Source: Caulobacter sp. S45 (GTDB taxonomy: Bacteria; Pseudomonadota; Alphaproteobacteria; Caulobacterales; Caulobacteraceae). Taken from it: DNA of 64,000 nt. Under the pieces are notes generated by a model that worked only from the letters and a program-made list of their open reading frames with translations, did no database searches and was not told the DNA's origin. The position numbers and the translations under genes are program-made. The DNA is taken from positions 2,281,356 through 2,345,355 of the forward strand of contig NZ_LMUL01000014.1 in NCBI RefSeq assembly GCF_009765965.1, written 5' to 3'. This document shows positions 10,599 to 19,124 of the stretch, one piece after another (the first letter of the stretch is position 1; each line of letters starts with the position of its first letter).

Positions 10599-11558
10599 TT
10601 GACGCGCGTTCTCGTTACAGGCGGGAGCGGCTTTGTTGGCCGGCGTTTGATCGCCGTGCTGGAGGCAAGGCATTCCAACTGGTCATTAAACACTCCTGGG
10701 GGGCCTGGGGCTGGGGCGGACGGCGTCGACATGACTGACGCTGAACAGGTGTCGGATTGCATAGCCCGGCAAAAGCCCGATGTAGTCGTCCATCTCGCGG
10801 CGGTTGCGGCGGTGACCGCTTCGGTAAAGGATCCTCGCGCCGCCTGGAGGGTCAACCTAGGCGGGACCTTGAACGTGGTGTTGGCGCTTCAGGAGCATGC
10901 GCCCGACGCCCATCTTCTCTTTGTGAGTAGTGCGGAGGTGTACGGTTCCAGTCTGAATCTGGGCCATGCGGTTGACGAGGCGGCGCTGCTCCAGCCTGTA
11001 AATCCCTATGCCGCCAGCAAGGCCTCGGCGGACATTCTCGTGCGGCAGGCTTCGGCTGCGGGCCTGTCAGCGACTGTCATGCGCGCCTTCAACCATACAG
11101 GCAGGGGCCAGAACGAGGCCTTCGTGGTCCCCAGCTTCGCCGGCCAGATCGCACGCATAGAGGCGGGCCTGCAACCAGCGGTCATTTCGGTTGGCAGCCT
11201 CGACGACGAACGAGACTTTCTGGACGTCTCCGATGTTGTAAATGCCTACGAGATGGTGCTGAAGCGTCGTAAGGATCTTCCTGCGGGGAGCGTGTTCAAC
11301 GTGGCGTCCGGCGTTTCGGTGCGTATCGGAGACCTTCTGGCGCAAATGCTTTCGCTGGCCAAGGTCAAGATCGAGGTCCAGGTGGATTCCCGGCGGCTTA
11401 GGCCCGCGGCTATACCGCGGGTGGTGGGGAATGCCTCGAAGCTTCGGGGTCTCGGCTGGACGCCCTGTATTCCACTCGCCGACACTTTGGCCGAAGTTCT
11501 CGAGGAGCGACGTGAGGCGGTAATGCAAAGCCTCGCGACAGGTGGTCCTGCTCGCTAG
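10599..11558 (+). CDS. rmd: GDP-4-keto-6-deoxy-D-mannose reductase-like NAD-dependent epimerase/dehydratase (Rmd)
   Basis: This SDR-family protein likely reduces GDP-4-keto-6-deoxymannose to GDP-D-rhamnose. Seen: Rossmann VLVTGGSGFVG, VVHLAAVAAV, SSAEVYG, NPYAASKASAD (YxxxK), and RAFNHTGRGQ...FVVPSFAGQIA, the last typical of Rmd. It directly follows gmd, which supports the role. The frame is open from TTG 10536 inside gmd; I place the start at TTG 10599 because the Rossmann motif begins there, but no good ribosome site is visible for either. A fucose- or talose-type reductase cannot be excluded from sequence alone. Confidence 0.82.
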   Translation: MTRVLVTGGSGFVGRRLIAVLEARHSNWSLNTPGGPGAGADGVDMTDAEQVSDCIARQKPDVVVHLAAVAAVTASVKDPRAAWRVNLGGTLNVVLALQEHAPDAHLLFVSSAEVYGSSLNLGHAVDEAALLQPVNPYAASKASADILVRQASAAGLSATVMRAFNHTGRGQNEAFVVPSFAGQIARIEAGLQPAVISVGSLDDERDFLDVSDVVNAYEMVLKRRKDLPAGSVFNVASGVSVRIGDLLAQMLSLAKVKIEVQVDSRRLRPAAIPRVVGNASKLRGLGWTPCIPLADTLAEVLEERREAVMQSLATGGPAR

Positions 11559-12116
11559 GCGCGGACGTCGGGCTTATCGGATGCCCGATGAGTTCCGTCT
11601 GCGAACAGCCAAGAAGCGTGATTTTACGATCCAGTTGACGCGCGCCGCACATGCCGCCCCCCCCTCCCCCCCCGGCCTGCCACGGTTCGACGCGTGCAGA
11701 GCCAATACGGGGGCCTTACTGAGCTTGCGCGGTTGATCGGACGCAGGGGGTCCAGCCGCGTCGATCCGCTTACACCGTCGGCCGGGAAGAGAGGGCCTTG
11801 AACGAAGGCGGTCAGCCTAAGGGTAGTGGAATATAACGCCGCCTCCGTTTCGCTGGCGGAGTGCTTCGCCCGGAGTTTTTCTAACCCCGCGCACCCCTTA
11901 TCTACGCGGCCGATTCCTGGCGAAGCGGTTGCGAGGGTGATCGTTGGGGCGCGATCCAGGTTCGGGGCCTGTACGGAGGCAGAGGCGCCATCGTTTCTGG
12001 CTGTCCTCGGCTTGGCGCGTCCGAACGGGTCGGATCGCCCCAGCGGTCCAACGTCTGCTGGACATGAATAGGTCGCTAATTCATAGCGTACCCGTCCGAG
12101 ATGAACGAGAGTGCGA
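11559..12116. other. Noncoding gap within the polysaccharide locus
   Basis: No frame in these 558 bases has protein-like composition; the open frames on both strands look like chance GC-driven frames. The gap contains the C-rich tract at 11657-11673. It separates the GC-rich rhamnose genes from the more AT-rich glycosyltransferase block and may be a junction of two DNA segments or hold a promoter for the downstream genes. I recognise no insertion sequence remnant. Confidence 0.4.
11657..11673. repeat. C8-T-C8 homopolymeric tract
   Basis: Two runs of eight C are separated by a single T, in the noncoding gap after rmd. Such tracts can vary in length by slipped-strand synthesis. It lies outside any gene, so any effect would be on transcription or none. 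Confidence 0.7.
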
Positions 12117-12716
12117 ATGCCGTCTAAGCAGACCGACCTGGCGTCAAACGAGGCAGCTGTTCGGGGTCGCCCCGCTGGCCGGTCGCCACTGACCAAACTT
12201 CACCGCGGAGTTCGGTTAGCCCGGCGATCGATTCGGATCTTGCGGAATTTGCTTCTTACCCGGACTTACAACACGCTGCTCCTGCGAGATGCGCTCGCTC
12301 AGAGAGCGCTCCCGCTCGTCGACGCTGTGGCCGAGGCGATCCTGGCGCGGCGCCTCGACGATCCGGCCCGCCAGGAGTATGCGACGGCGCTCATAAGCGG
12401 CATGATGACCTTGAGCGAATTTATTGAAAGATTGATGCGCCAGCATGAAGCGCGAAAGCGCTTCGACCAGGATATCATACGGGAATTCGTTCAAGGGGCC
12501 TACGCCGCAACGGTCAAGCGGCCTCCGAGCGAGACTGAACTGCGCCGCGCTGCCGAGCGCGTCTCCGAAACCGGCGCAGTCGAAGGATTTTTGAATGACC
12601 TGTATTCGTTGCCGCAGGCAAAACATAATTTATTCGTTTCCGCCTTAGGAGACGGCGGGGTGGCCGATTTAATACTGATTCATTTAAAAAATCAAAGCCA
12701 ACGCGAAGAGAAATAA
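12117..12716 (+). CDS. Hypothetical protein, possibly DUF4214-like
   Basis: I do not recognise this ~199-residue protein with confidence. The N-terminus is basic (KLHRGVRLARRSIRILRNLLLTR); the middle is helical; and residues about 125-160 (FVQGAYAATVKRPPSETELRRAAERV) resemble the short repeat of DUF4214 proteins, which often sit in polysaccharide loci. It has no signal peptide or clear membrane segment. Start is ATG 12117 (GTG 12111 is also in frame), and its stop is one base from the ATG of the next glycosyltransferase, so the two are very likely co-translated. A role tied to that enzyme is inference only. Confidence 0.6.
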   Translation: MPSKQTDLASNEAAVRGRPAGRSPLTKLHRGVRLARRSIRILRNLLLTRTYNTLLLRDALAQRALPLVDAVAEAILARRLDDPARQEYATALISGMMTLSEFIERLMRQHEARKRFDQDIIREFVQGAYAATVKRPPSETELRRAAERVSETGAVEGFLNDLYSLPQAKHNLFVSALGDGGVADLILIHLKNQSQREEK

Positions 12717-12717
12717 C

Positions 12718-15051
12718 ATGCGAATATTCTGGCTTGGCATGCATAAGGTTTTGAAGCCCACCGAATTGCGCTCGTTCCGAGAGCTTCAAGTCGAGGTGTT
12801 TAATCCTGCTTATATATCGCCTATATACGATCAATCGGCTGATTTGACTGTCGATCAAGGTCAGCCTACAACGCTTCCGGCTGATATATTTGCTCAGTTA
12901 ATGGCTTATGATTTTTTCTACAAGCCAATTACGCCCGAGATTTCTTCTATATTAAATACATACTTCGACGCTGTGGTGGTGACCATAAGCGCTGATTGGC
13001 TCGCGACGATGTTGCGCGCATACCAGGGCCCGATCATATACCGAATATATGGGCAGCACTTTTCTCTCTCAGAAAAAATCATCGATATCGGCCTCTGGCG
13101 GACACTAATGTCGAGGGAAAATTTCTACATTGTGCCTTTCTGCCCGGAGTCCGTGGAAAACGAGCACCGATGGTTTCTCGACCTCGTCTATGATTTCGTT
13201 CCATATCAAATACCTGACGATATATTCGATTGTGAAAAGAAGTGGAGGTTCGAGGACTGCCGTAGTGAAATCGCGACGAGTATTCCCAATATTCAAAATC
13301 CTTATTTTTCTCATGAATATCATAAATTTTCTTCATGCTTCAGTGAGCAGTATTTCCGTATTTATGGGCCTCAGCGCGCAGTACCCAACGACGCTCGCTT
13401 GGTGGGGACTTTAAACAGGTCGGATTTTCTGGAGCGAATTCGTAGGTCTGCAGCTTTTTACTATAATTTTTCAGACGAAGTCTGTTACCTGCCACCCATA
13501 GAGATGATGCAGTTGGGGGGGCCCGTCGTTTGCGTTAGGGGTTCACTGCTGGCGAGATTTTTAGGGCCTCGAAGTCCGAATGTGGCCAATGACGTTCCTG
13601 AAGCTAAGAGGAAACTGCGGCGCCTGCTTGGCGGGGACCGCCAATTCGCCGAAGAGTTGATTTCCGCTCAGGAGGAGACGCGCCAGAGATACGACCGAGA
13701 GGCGGTCCAGTGCCGTTTCAGGGAGGTATTCGGCAAGCTCATCGCAGATATTCATCAAAGAAAAGCCAGTGTCAAGCTGGATGGCTCCATCATCCGTGCA
13801 ACTGAAGTTTGTAGTGATGGAAGTCCAACTGTCATGATCCCACTCCATGCGGGCGGCTTATTCGGTCATCGGAACGGGCGTGCCTTTGCGTTCGAGGGAA
13901 TTCCTCGTGTGGTCGACTCAATCGTTTCGACCTTATCCGAAGGCAACGCCGTGCGTTGCCTGGTAAGCTGTGCGAAGTCATCCACTCCTGCGGTATATGA
14001 TTTCTTTATAGACCGCATTAAAGGAGGGGATGTCGCAATATTTGAACTGGACTATCAAGACGAGCAGCGAGACTCCCCTCATGCTGTAAAGCTCAGATTG
14101 GATCTTGTTTCGACTATCAGCAAATTGTCGATCGTGACGTCAGTTTTTGTTCCCCATTATTATCTATTCCCAGAATTTCTTTTGCTAACAAAAAGGTTGA
14201 CGCTTTATCTTCCGGACTATTTTCCGCACCTTGTTCCGTCGGAGATTTTTGACAAGTCGCGTGATGTTGACGCCAGAAATAAACGCGTAGGCGTGGAGCT
14301 TGCGGGCAAGGCCGAATTTATACTTACAAATTCAAGCTTTACAAAAAATTATATTCCCGATGCGGGATTTGTTTCAGTGGAAGATGTGTCGAAGGTTATT
14401 GTGGCGCCAATCCCATTTCTTGGGGAATTTAGAGCAGGGCCGTTGACCTGGAGTGAGGCCCGAATGATGTTCGAGAAGGTGGGCATTTGTCCCTTCCTTT
14501 TCTATCCTACCGCCAATAGGCCCAATAAAAGGATAGATTTCTTATTGGATGTTTTTGCAGATTTGCGCAAATTATATCCAAGCCTTCGGTTGGTGCTTAC
14601 GTGCCATCTTGATACACACGCACCCGCGAGAGAGGCGGCGGAGCTTCACGGTTTCTCGAACGAAATCATCTTTCTGCCTAGGTCAAGCGAAGGTGTATTG
14701 AAGTGGTTGTATGAAAATTGCGTTGCTCTTTGTTTGACGTCAATCATCGAGGGAAATTTTCCACCGCAGATTCTTGAGGCGTTGATGTATGGAGCCCCGG
14801 TCGTCGCAACGAACTTGCCGACGGTAGAGGAGGTGCTTGGTCCTCTGTCTTCGAAACTTCTGCTTTGTAAGGCGATCTGTAAGGAGGACTTTATCCAAGG
14901 AGTCAAGGCGGCGATGAATGCGCGCGATGTTGTGCTTGCGCGCCAAGGTGAGGTCGTTGATATTCTCACGTCTAAGGCGCGCAAGTCGGTATTCCGATCT
15001 CAAATCGCCAATATCTTTCCGGAATATAGTGCGCACGAGGGAGATCTGTGA
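12718..15051 (+). CDS. Large glycosyltransferase with two GT-B-like modules
   Basis: The 777-residue protein has a C-terminal GT4 module (about 360-770): FYPTANRPNKRIDFLLDVF is the donor-site loop, and SIIEGNFPPQILEALMYGAPVVATNLP carries the conserved Glu pair. The N-terminal ~340 residues contain a second, divergent GT-B-like half ending in LPPIEMMQLGGPVVCVRGS, which mimics the same Glu motif. It is cytosolic, with no membrane segment. DNA here is visibly AT-richer than the flanking housekeeping genes. ATG at 12718 follows the upstream stop by one base; the stop overlaps the next gene. Acceptor and donor are unknown. Confidence 0.8.
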   Translation: MRIFWLGMHKVLKPTELRSFRELQVEVFNPAYISPIYDQSADLTVDQGQPTTLPADIFAQLMAYDFFYKPITPEISSILNTYFDAVVVTISADWLATMLRAYQGPIIYRIYGQHFSLSEKIIDIGLWRTLMSRENFYIVPFCPESVENEHRWFLDLVYDFVPYQIPDDIFDCEKKWRFEDCRSEIATSIPNIQNPYFSHEYHKFSSCFSEQYFRIYGPQRAVPNDARLVGTLNRSDFLERIRRSAAFYYNFSDEVCYLPPIEMMQLGGPVVCVRGSLLARFLGPRSPNVANDVPEAKRKLRRLLGGDRQFAEELISAQEETRQRYDREAVQCRFREVFGKLIADIHQRKASVKLDGSIIRATEVCSDGSPTVMIPLHAGGLFGHRNGRAFAFEGIPRVVDSIVSTLSEGNAVRCLVSCAKSSTPAVYDFFIDRIKGGDVAIFELDYQDEQRDSPHAVKLRLDLVSTISKLSIVTSVFVPHYYLFPEFLLLTKRLTLYLPDYFPHLVPSEIFDKSRDVDARNKRVGVELAGKAEFILTNSSFTKNYIPDAGFVSVEDVSKVIVAPIPFLGEFRAGPLTWSEARMMFEKVGICPFLFYPTANRPNKRIDFLLDVFADLRKLYPSLRLVLTCHLDTHAPAREAAELHGFSNEIIFLPRSSEGVLKWLYENCVALCLTSIIEGNFPPQILEALMYGAPVVATNLPTVEEVLGPLSSKLLLCKAICKEDFIQGVKAAMNARDVVLARQGEVVDILTSKARKSVFRSQIANIFPEYSAHEGDL

Positions 15052-16601
15052 TGCGTATCGGAATTATGGTTCCGGATCTCTCGACCGGCGATGCGGTGAG
15101 TAATGATGCGTCAGGAATGTATAAGGCCCTGGAGCTCGCTGGGTTTGAGGTCCATATGTTTACAATTTCCGGACATTCCTCAACGGCGATTTCAGCCCTT
15201 CCATATGATCAAATCACATGGAGGCTTAATTCACAAGATGATTTATTAATCTACCATTTTTGCACTGCAGATCCCTACGCGGTTGCAATACTGCGTCAAT
15301 TGAATTGTGGAGTGGCGCTTAAATATCACAACGTCACACCGAGTCGTTTTATGGCGCGTTATTCAGCAGGTCTGACCTGGGCGACCAAGCACGGGCGCTC
15401 GATGATTTCCGAGTTCGCTGAAATCGGTTTCGAGCTGTTTATTTCCGACTCGCTTTATAATCAGAGCGAATTAACAGCTCGTGGTGTATCAAGCCGTCTT
15501 TGCCATGTGGTGGCCCCATTTCATCAGGTTGACAATCTTCTTCTCGAAGAAGAAGAACCCGGAACTGTAGAATATTTGATGCATTCGTCAATGAATATAT
15601 TGACCGTTGGTCGGGTTGTGCCCAACAAGGGTCATATCAACATGATTGAGGGTTTTGCTCGATACATGGAAGCGAGTGGTGTTCGAGCGCACTTCCATGT
15701 CGTGGGATCGCACGATGGGCGATTAAGGGTTTACTCGGACGAACTCCACCGGATTGCTCTCGACCTAAATGTGGCCGATTGCATAAGTTATCACCCTTTG
15801 GTTCCCCCAAACGCGTTGGCAAGCTACTATAGACATTGCGATGTCTATCTAACCGCAAGCCATCACGAAGGATTTTGCGTTCCGGCGATCGAAGCGATGG
15901 CGTTCAATCTGCCGATAATATCTAACGCCGCTGCAGCGCTTCCTGAGACTTGTGGAGACGCTGCAGTCTACGCCGTCTCGGCGGTAGAGATAGGCGCCGC
16001 GCTGGAGGCCCTGCTCGGCGACGACGATAGCCGGGAAAATTTAGCGCGCCGGGGGGCAAAGCGATACGCGCAAAATTACGCCGGTCGTTTGATCAAGCAG
16101 CGTTTTCTGACTTTGATTGATCGATGGCTCGAAGCGAGACGCAGCCCTTTCTTTCAAGCGGTCATCCCAGAGGGCGTGGATTGGTTCGATTTGCCCGAAT
16201 TTGACGCTATATTGAAGGAAACGATCGATATTCATCCCGTGAATTTCGACTGGACGCTGCAGGGGGCCGACCGTAGGGCAGATCTAATCGATTGGATACT
16301 GCATACCGGAAGGCGTTCCTCGGCCGTCTTGGACAGATATGTGCGGTCCGAAGGCTTCAAGGAATATGCCGAGAGCGTCGAGCTTCCGAAGCACGCGGCT
16401 GATATCCCAACGATGGCTAAGATGATATGGAAATTCAACCGCTTTATTCGAGCGCAATATCCCTTGAATGATCTGGAGGGCGTCGGTGATTTCTTGAGGT
16501 GGTTCTGGAGCGAGGCCATTGTACTTTATGAGCTTGAGGGGTTACTTCAAGAATCAGAGAGGCGAATGTTGGGAAGCTTTAGAAATGAATCGCTAATTTG
16601 A
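15051..16601 (+). CDS. Glycosyltransferase family 4 protein with C-terminal extension
   Basis: Residues about 1-370 form a GT4 enzyme: N-terminal MRIGIMVPDLSTGDAVSND, ILTVGRVVPNKGHINMIEGF, then SHHEGFCVPAIEAMAFNLPII with the EX7E motif. Residues about 375-516 are an extra all-helical region (for example AKMIWKFNRFIRAQYPLND and DFLRWFWSEA) that I cannot name. The ATG at 15051 overlaps the previous stop by one base (a GTG at 15048 is also possible), so translation is coupled. It transfers a sugar from a nucleotide donor to the growing surface glycan; specificity is unknown. Confidence 0.83.
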   Translation: MRIGIMVPDLSTGDAVSNDASGMYKALELAGFEVHMFTISGHSSTAISALPYDQITWRLNSQDDLLIYHFCTADPYAVAILRQLNCGVALKYHNVTPSRFMARYSAGLTWATKHGRSMISEFAEIGFELFISDSLYNQSELTARGVSSRLCHVVAPFHQVDNLLLEEEEPGTVEYLMHSSMNILTVGRVVPNKGHINMIEGFARYMEASGVRAHFHVVGSHDGRLRVYSDELHRIALDLNVADCISYHPLVPPNALASYYRHCDVYLTASHHEGFCVPAIEAMAFNLPIISNAAAALPETCGDAAVYAVSAVEIGAALEALLGDDDSRENLARRGAKRYAQNYAGRLIKQRFLTLIDRWLEARRSPFFQAVIPEGVDWFDLPEFDAILKETIDIHPVNFDWTLQGADRRADLIDWILHTGRRSSAVLDRYVRSEGFKEYAESVELPKHAADIPTMAKMIWKFNRFIRAQYPLNDLEGVGDFLRWFWSEAIVLYELEGLLQESERRMLGSFRNESLI

Positions 16602-16881
16602 TGCGTACCAGGGCGTGGTTCTCTGCGACGGTCTGCATGGTGCGTGAACGGGGGCTTGCATGAAAGTGGATCGGTCATGGGGGGGCAGTGAACGATCCTC
16701 TAAAAGAAACAGCGACGTCTCGATCTCGACTTCACCGCGTTAGGTGGGTGTCGGTCTCGGAGGCCGGGCCTTAACTGAAAGAACGCCCCTATAGGGCCAC
16801 ATCGGCCTGCGTTTTCGTTTCGCCGGCAGCGTCGAAAATCTTAACGCCAAGCATCTCAGAGCCCTTAAATCTGGAGTTGAT
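16602..16881. other. Short noncoding gap before methyltransferase
   Basis: This 280-base stretch has no convincing frame. It may carry a separate promoter for the methyltransferase gene. A G-rich run (GGGGGGG near 16680) is present. I see no terminator-like hairpin with a T run. Confidence 0.3.
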
Positions 16882-18015
16882 ATGGAAAATGCTGAGAAAT
16901 GGGACGTCGAGATCGAAGCCGCCACGGCGGCCGGCTTCACTCATATCCTGCATGCGCTGCGTACGAGGGAGTTGCGCGCGACCAAGGGTGCCGAGGGTAC
17001 GATGGTGAGTGTGGGGTGTAATGGACTGGGCTATTTCGAGTGGATCGACCAAAATCTCGGTCGCCCCGAGCGACATATCGGCCTTGAATTCTACATTCCA
17101 AAGCCCGAGGGGTTGCAGGATAATGTGGAATGGATCCCAAATACCGCGGGTGACATGAAGGCTGTGGCGACTGGTACGGCAGATCTGGTGTTCGCAGGCC
17201 AAACCATAGAGCATCTTTGGTGGGAAGAACTGGCTGGCTTCTTCGTCGAAAGCGCCCGAGTTCTAAAGCCTCGCGGGCGGCTTCTTTTCGATAGTCCAAA
17301 TCGAGAGATTAGTAATGCACTGAGATGGAACCATCCGGAACACACAATTGAACTTAGTCCCCAAGACGCCTTCAAACTTGCTTCACTTGCCGGGTTCGAC
17401 GTAATCAAGATGGTGGGGCATTGGCTTTGCGAAACGCCGGACGCTCGTCTCTTGCCGCTCGACCAGGTTTCTGGCGAGGGAGGATGGACGGTGGAGCGCC
17501 GAATCCGTGAAGCCGAAGAAAGGCCTGAAGCCGCTTTCTCCTGGTGGTGTGAGGCGATCAAGGTTGAACGTGAAGTCGACGTCCCTGCAATTTATGCCTT
17601 TACGCGGTCCCTAATGCGCCAGCATTTCGCAAGACGCTTGGCCAAACTGTCGCAAAGCCAGCGTCCGGTTTCGCGAGCGCCGGATGGCTCCTGGGCGCAT
17701 GCGCCGCGGGGGTGGCAGGGCGCGCTCGTGTTCGGCCCCTACGCCCCTCTACCGGAAGGCAGTTTCGTAGTCCGGTTTACGATGCAGCCGTATGAGACGA
17801 AGGGGAGTCCAGGATGGGCCGAGGTATTCTCCGTAAATGAAAACATCGTACTGTCTAGGGTCGACCTTCCGCCTCGGCTTGGGGATAAGCATATATATGT
17901 CAATCTCGACTTACCTCAAACGACGTTTGGTTTGGAGTTCCGACTTTGGACAAATGGTTCATGTGATCTGACGGCGCGTTTGGAGCCTGAAATATATCGC
18001 TATGGACTTGGTTGA
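16882..18015 (+). CDS. SAM-dependent methyltransferase with appended C-terminal beta-rich module
   Basis: Residues about 30-200 form a class I methyltransferase: MVSVGCNGLGYFEW (SAM loop), DLVFAGQTIEHLWWEEL and ESARVLKPRGRLLFDSPN are the Methyltransf_11/23 motifs. Residues about 275-375 (starting near WAHAPRGWQGALVFGPY, LPEGSFVVRF) look like a beta-sandwich of the carbohydrate-binding kind seen attached to polysaccharide enzymes. It may methylate a sugar hydroxyl or chain terminus, with the C-terminal domain holding the glycan; both points are inference. ATG 16882 follows a GGAGTTGAT run. It stands between GT genes and the perosamine genes. Confidence 0.75.
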   Translation: MENAEKWDVEIEAATAAGFTHILHALRTRELRATKGAEGTMVSVGCNGLGYFEWIDQNLGRPERHIGLEFYIPKPEGLQDNVEWIPNTAGDMKAVATGTADLVFAGQTIEHLWWEELAGFFVESARVLKPRGRLLFDSPNREISNALRWNHPEHTIELSPQDAFKLASLAGFDVIKMVGHWLCETPDARLLPLDQVSGEGGWTVERRIREAEERPEAAFSWWCEAIKVEREVDVPAIYAFTRSLMRQHFARRLAKLSQSQRPVSRAPDGSWAHAPRGWQGALVFGPYAPLPEGSFVVRFTMQPYETKGSPGWAEVFSVNENIVLSRVDLPPRLGDKHIYVNLDLPQTTFGLEFRLWTNGSCDLTARLEPEIYRYGLG

Positions 18016-18206
18016 CGGCTCGTGAGCTGCAAGCGCCGGACGCTGACACCTGAGATCCCGCTGAGTTCAAGTGGGGGACCTAGGTCACGCCGGCGGATTG
18101 GGCCGCTCACCTATCCCAGGCTCGTGAGCGCGGTTAGCGCGACCCTCTAGGAAGACCGGCCGGGCGTAAAGCTACGGGCGGCGGTTCTTCGTGCCCCCAT
18201 GCCGGG

Positions 18207-18869
18207 TCAATCCATGATTTTGCGGGGCCGAGCCGGGATGCCCATCACCATAGCGCCGGCCGGAATGTCGCGGACCACAACGCCGCCCGCTCCAACGATG
18301 GCACAGTCGCCGATCTTCATTCCCGGGATCACCGAGGCGCCTACGCCCAGGAAAACTCCGTCGCCAAGTTCTACGCCGCCCGCAAGGGCCGTGCGGGGGG
18401 CGACATGGACGCCAGCGCCGAGAACGCAGTCGTGGTCGATCGCCGCGAGCGTATTGACGACGCAGAAGTCCCCGATCTTGGCGCAAGCGTTGATGACGGC
18501 GCCGGCCATGACCACTACGCCACGGCCGAGACGGGCGCTCGGCGAAACGGTAGCCGATGGATGCACCGCGCTTGGAACATCAAAACCTTGTTCCAGCAAG
18601 CCTCGTCCGATCCTTAGGCGCAAGCTGTTAGAGCCCAGTGCGACGAAAGCGCTGCGCACACCCGACTCGCGTAAACGGAGCAACTGGCGGTCGTCGCCCA
18701 AAATGGGAACGCCCAGTACGTTGACAGCGGCAGCGTTCGCGTCGGTACAACCAACTATAATATAACGGCCCTCCGCTCGGAAGACCTCGATCACCACTTT
18801 GGCGTGCCCGCCAGATCCAACAATTACAACCGGCTCACGCCTCTGATGCTCGGATGCGTTGTTCATCAA
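18207..18869 (-). CDS. perB: Sugar O/N-acyltransferase, PglD/PerB type (GDP-perosamine N-acetyltransferase candidate)
   Basis: This is a left-handed beta-helix acetyltransferase with the two-part NeuD/PglD layout: an N-terminal Rossmann-like part with VVIVGSGGHAKVVIEV, and a hexapeptide-repeat part with the catalytic His in AAIDHDCVLGAGVHVAP, ending in GIPARP. It lies divergent from the perosamine synthase gene, so acetylation of GDP-perosamine to the N-acetyl form, as by Caulobacter PerB, is the likely job. Start at 18869 gives 220 residues; an ATG one codon later is equally possible. It is the only minus-strand gene of the cluster. Confidence 0.8.
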   Translation of the reverse strand: MMNNASEHQRREPVVIVGSGGHAKVVIEVFRAEGRYIIVGCTDANAAAVNVLGVPILGDDRQLLRLRESGVRSAFVALGSNSLRLRIGRGLLEQGFDVPSAVHPSATVSPSARLGRGVVVMAGAVINACAKIGDFCVVNTLAAIDHDCVLGAGVHVAPRTALAGGVELGDGVFLGVGASVIPGMKIGDCAIVGAGGVVVRDIPAGAMVMGIPARPRKIMD

Positions 18870-19124
18870 ATTTCCCCGTTACCTTTTAACCCATATCGCG
18901 ACCCAGCGCTCGACCGCCATGGTGACGATGTCAATCGCGTTCGAAGCCGGCCTCCATCCGGTTCTGTTGGCGCGCGAGGCCAACGGCCGAGGGCGTCTAG
19001 CCGCTCCGGGCTGGACAGGATCACTTCACATATGTCAAATCGATTCGAGCTAATCGGCTCGTTATGAGGGCCAGCCTGCCTTACCAGCCGAGCTGACCGT
19101 CCAAAAAAATTATAGAGCGGCCAC

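Noticed and set aside
11624-12196. A 190-codon minus-strand frame in the gap after rmd
   Set aside because: No recognisable motif, mixed composition, no ribosome site, and it overlaps the start of a better plus-strand gene.
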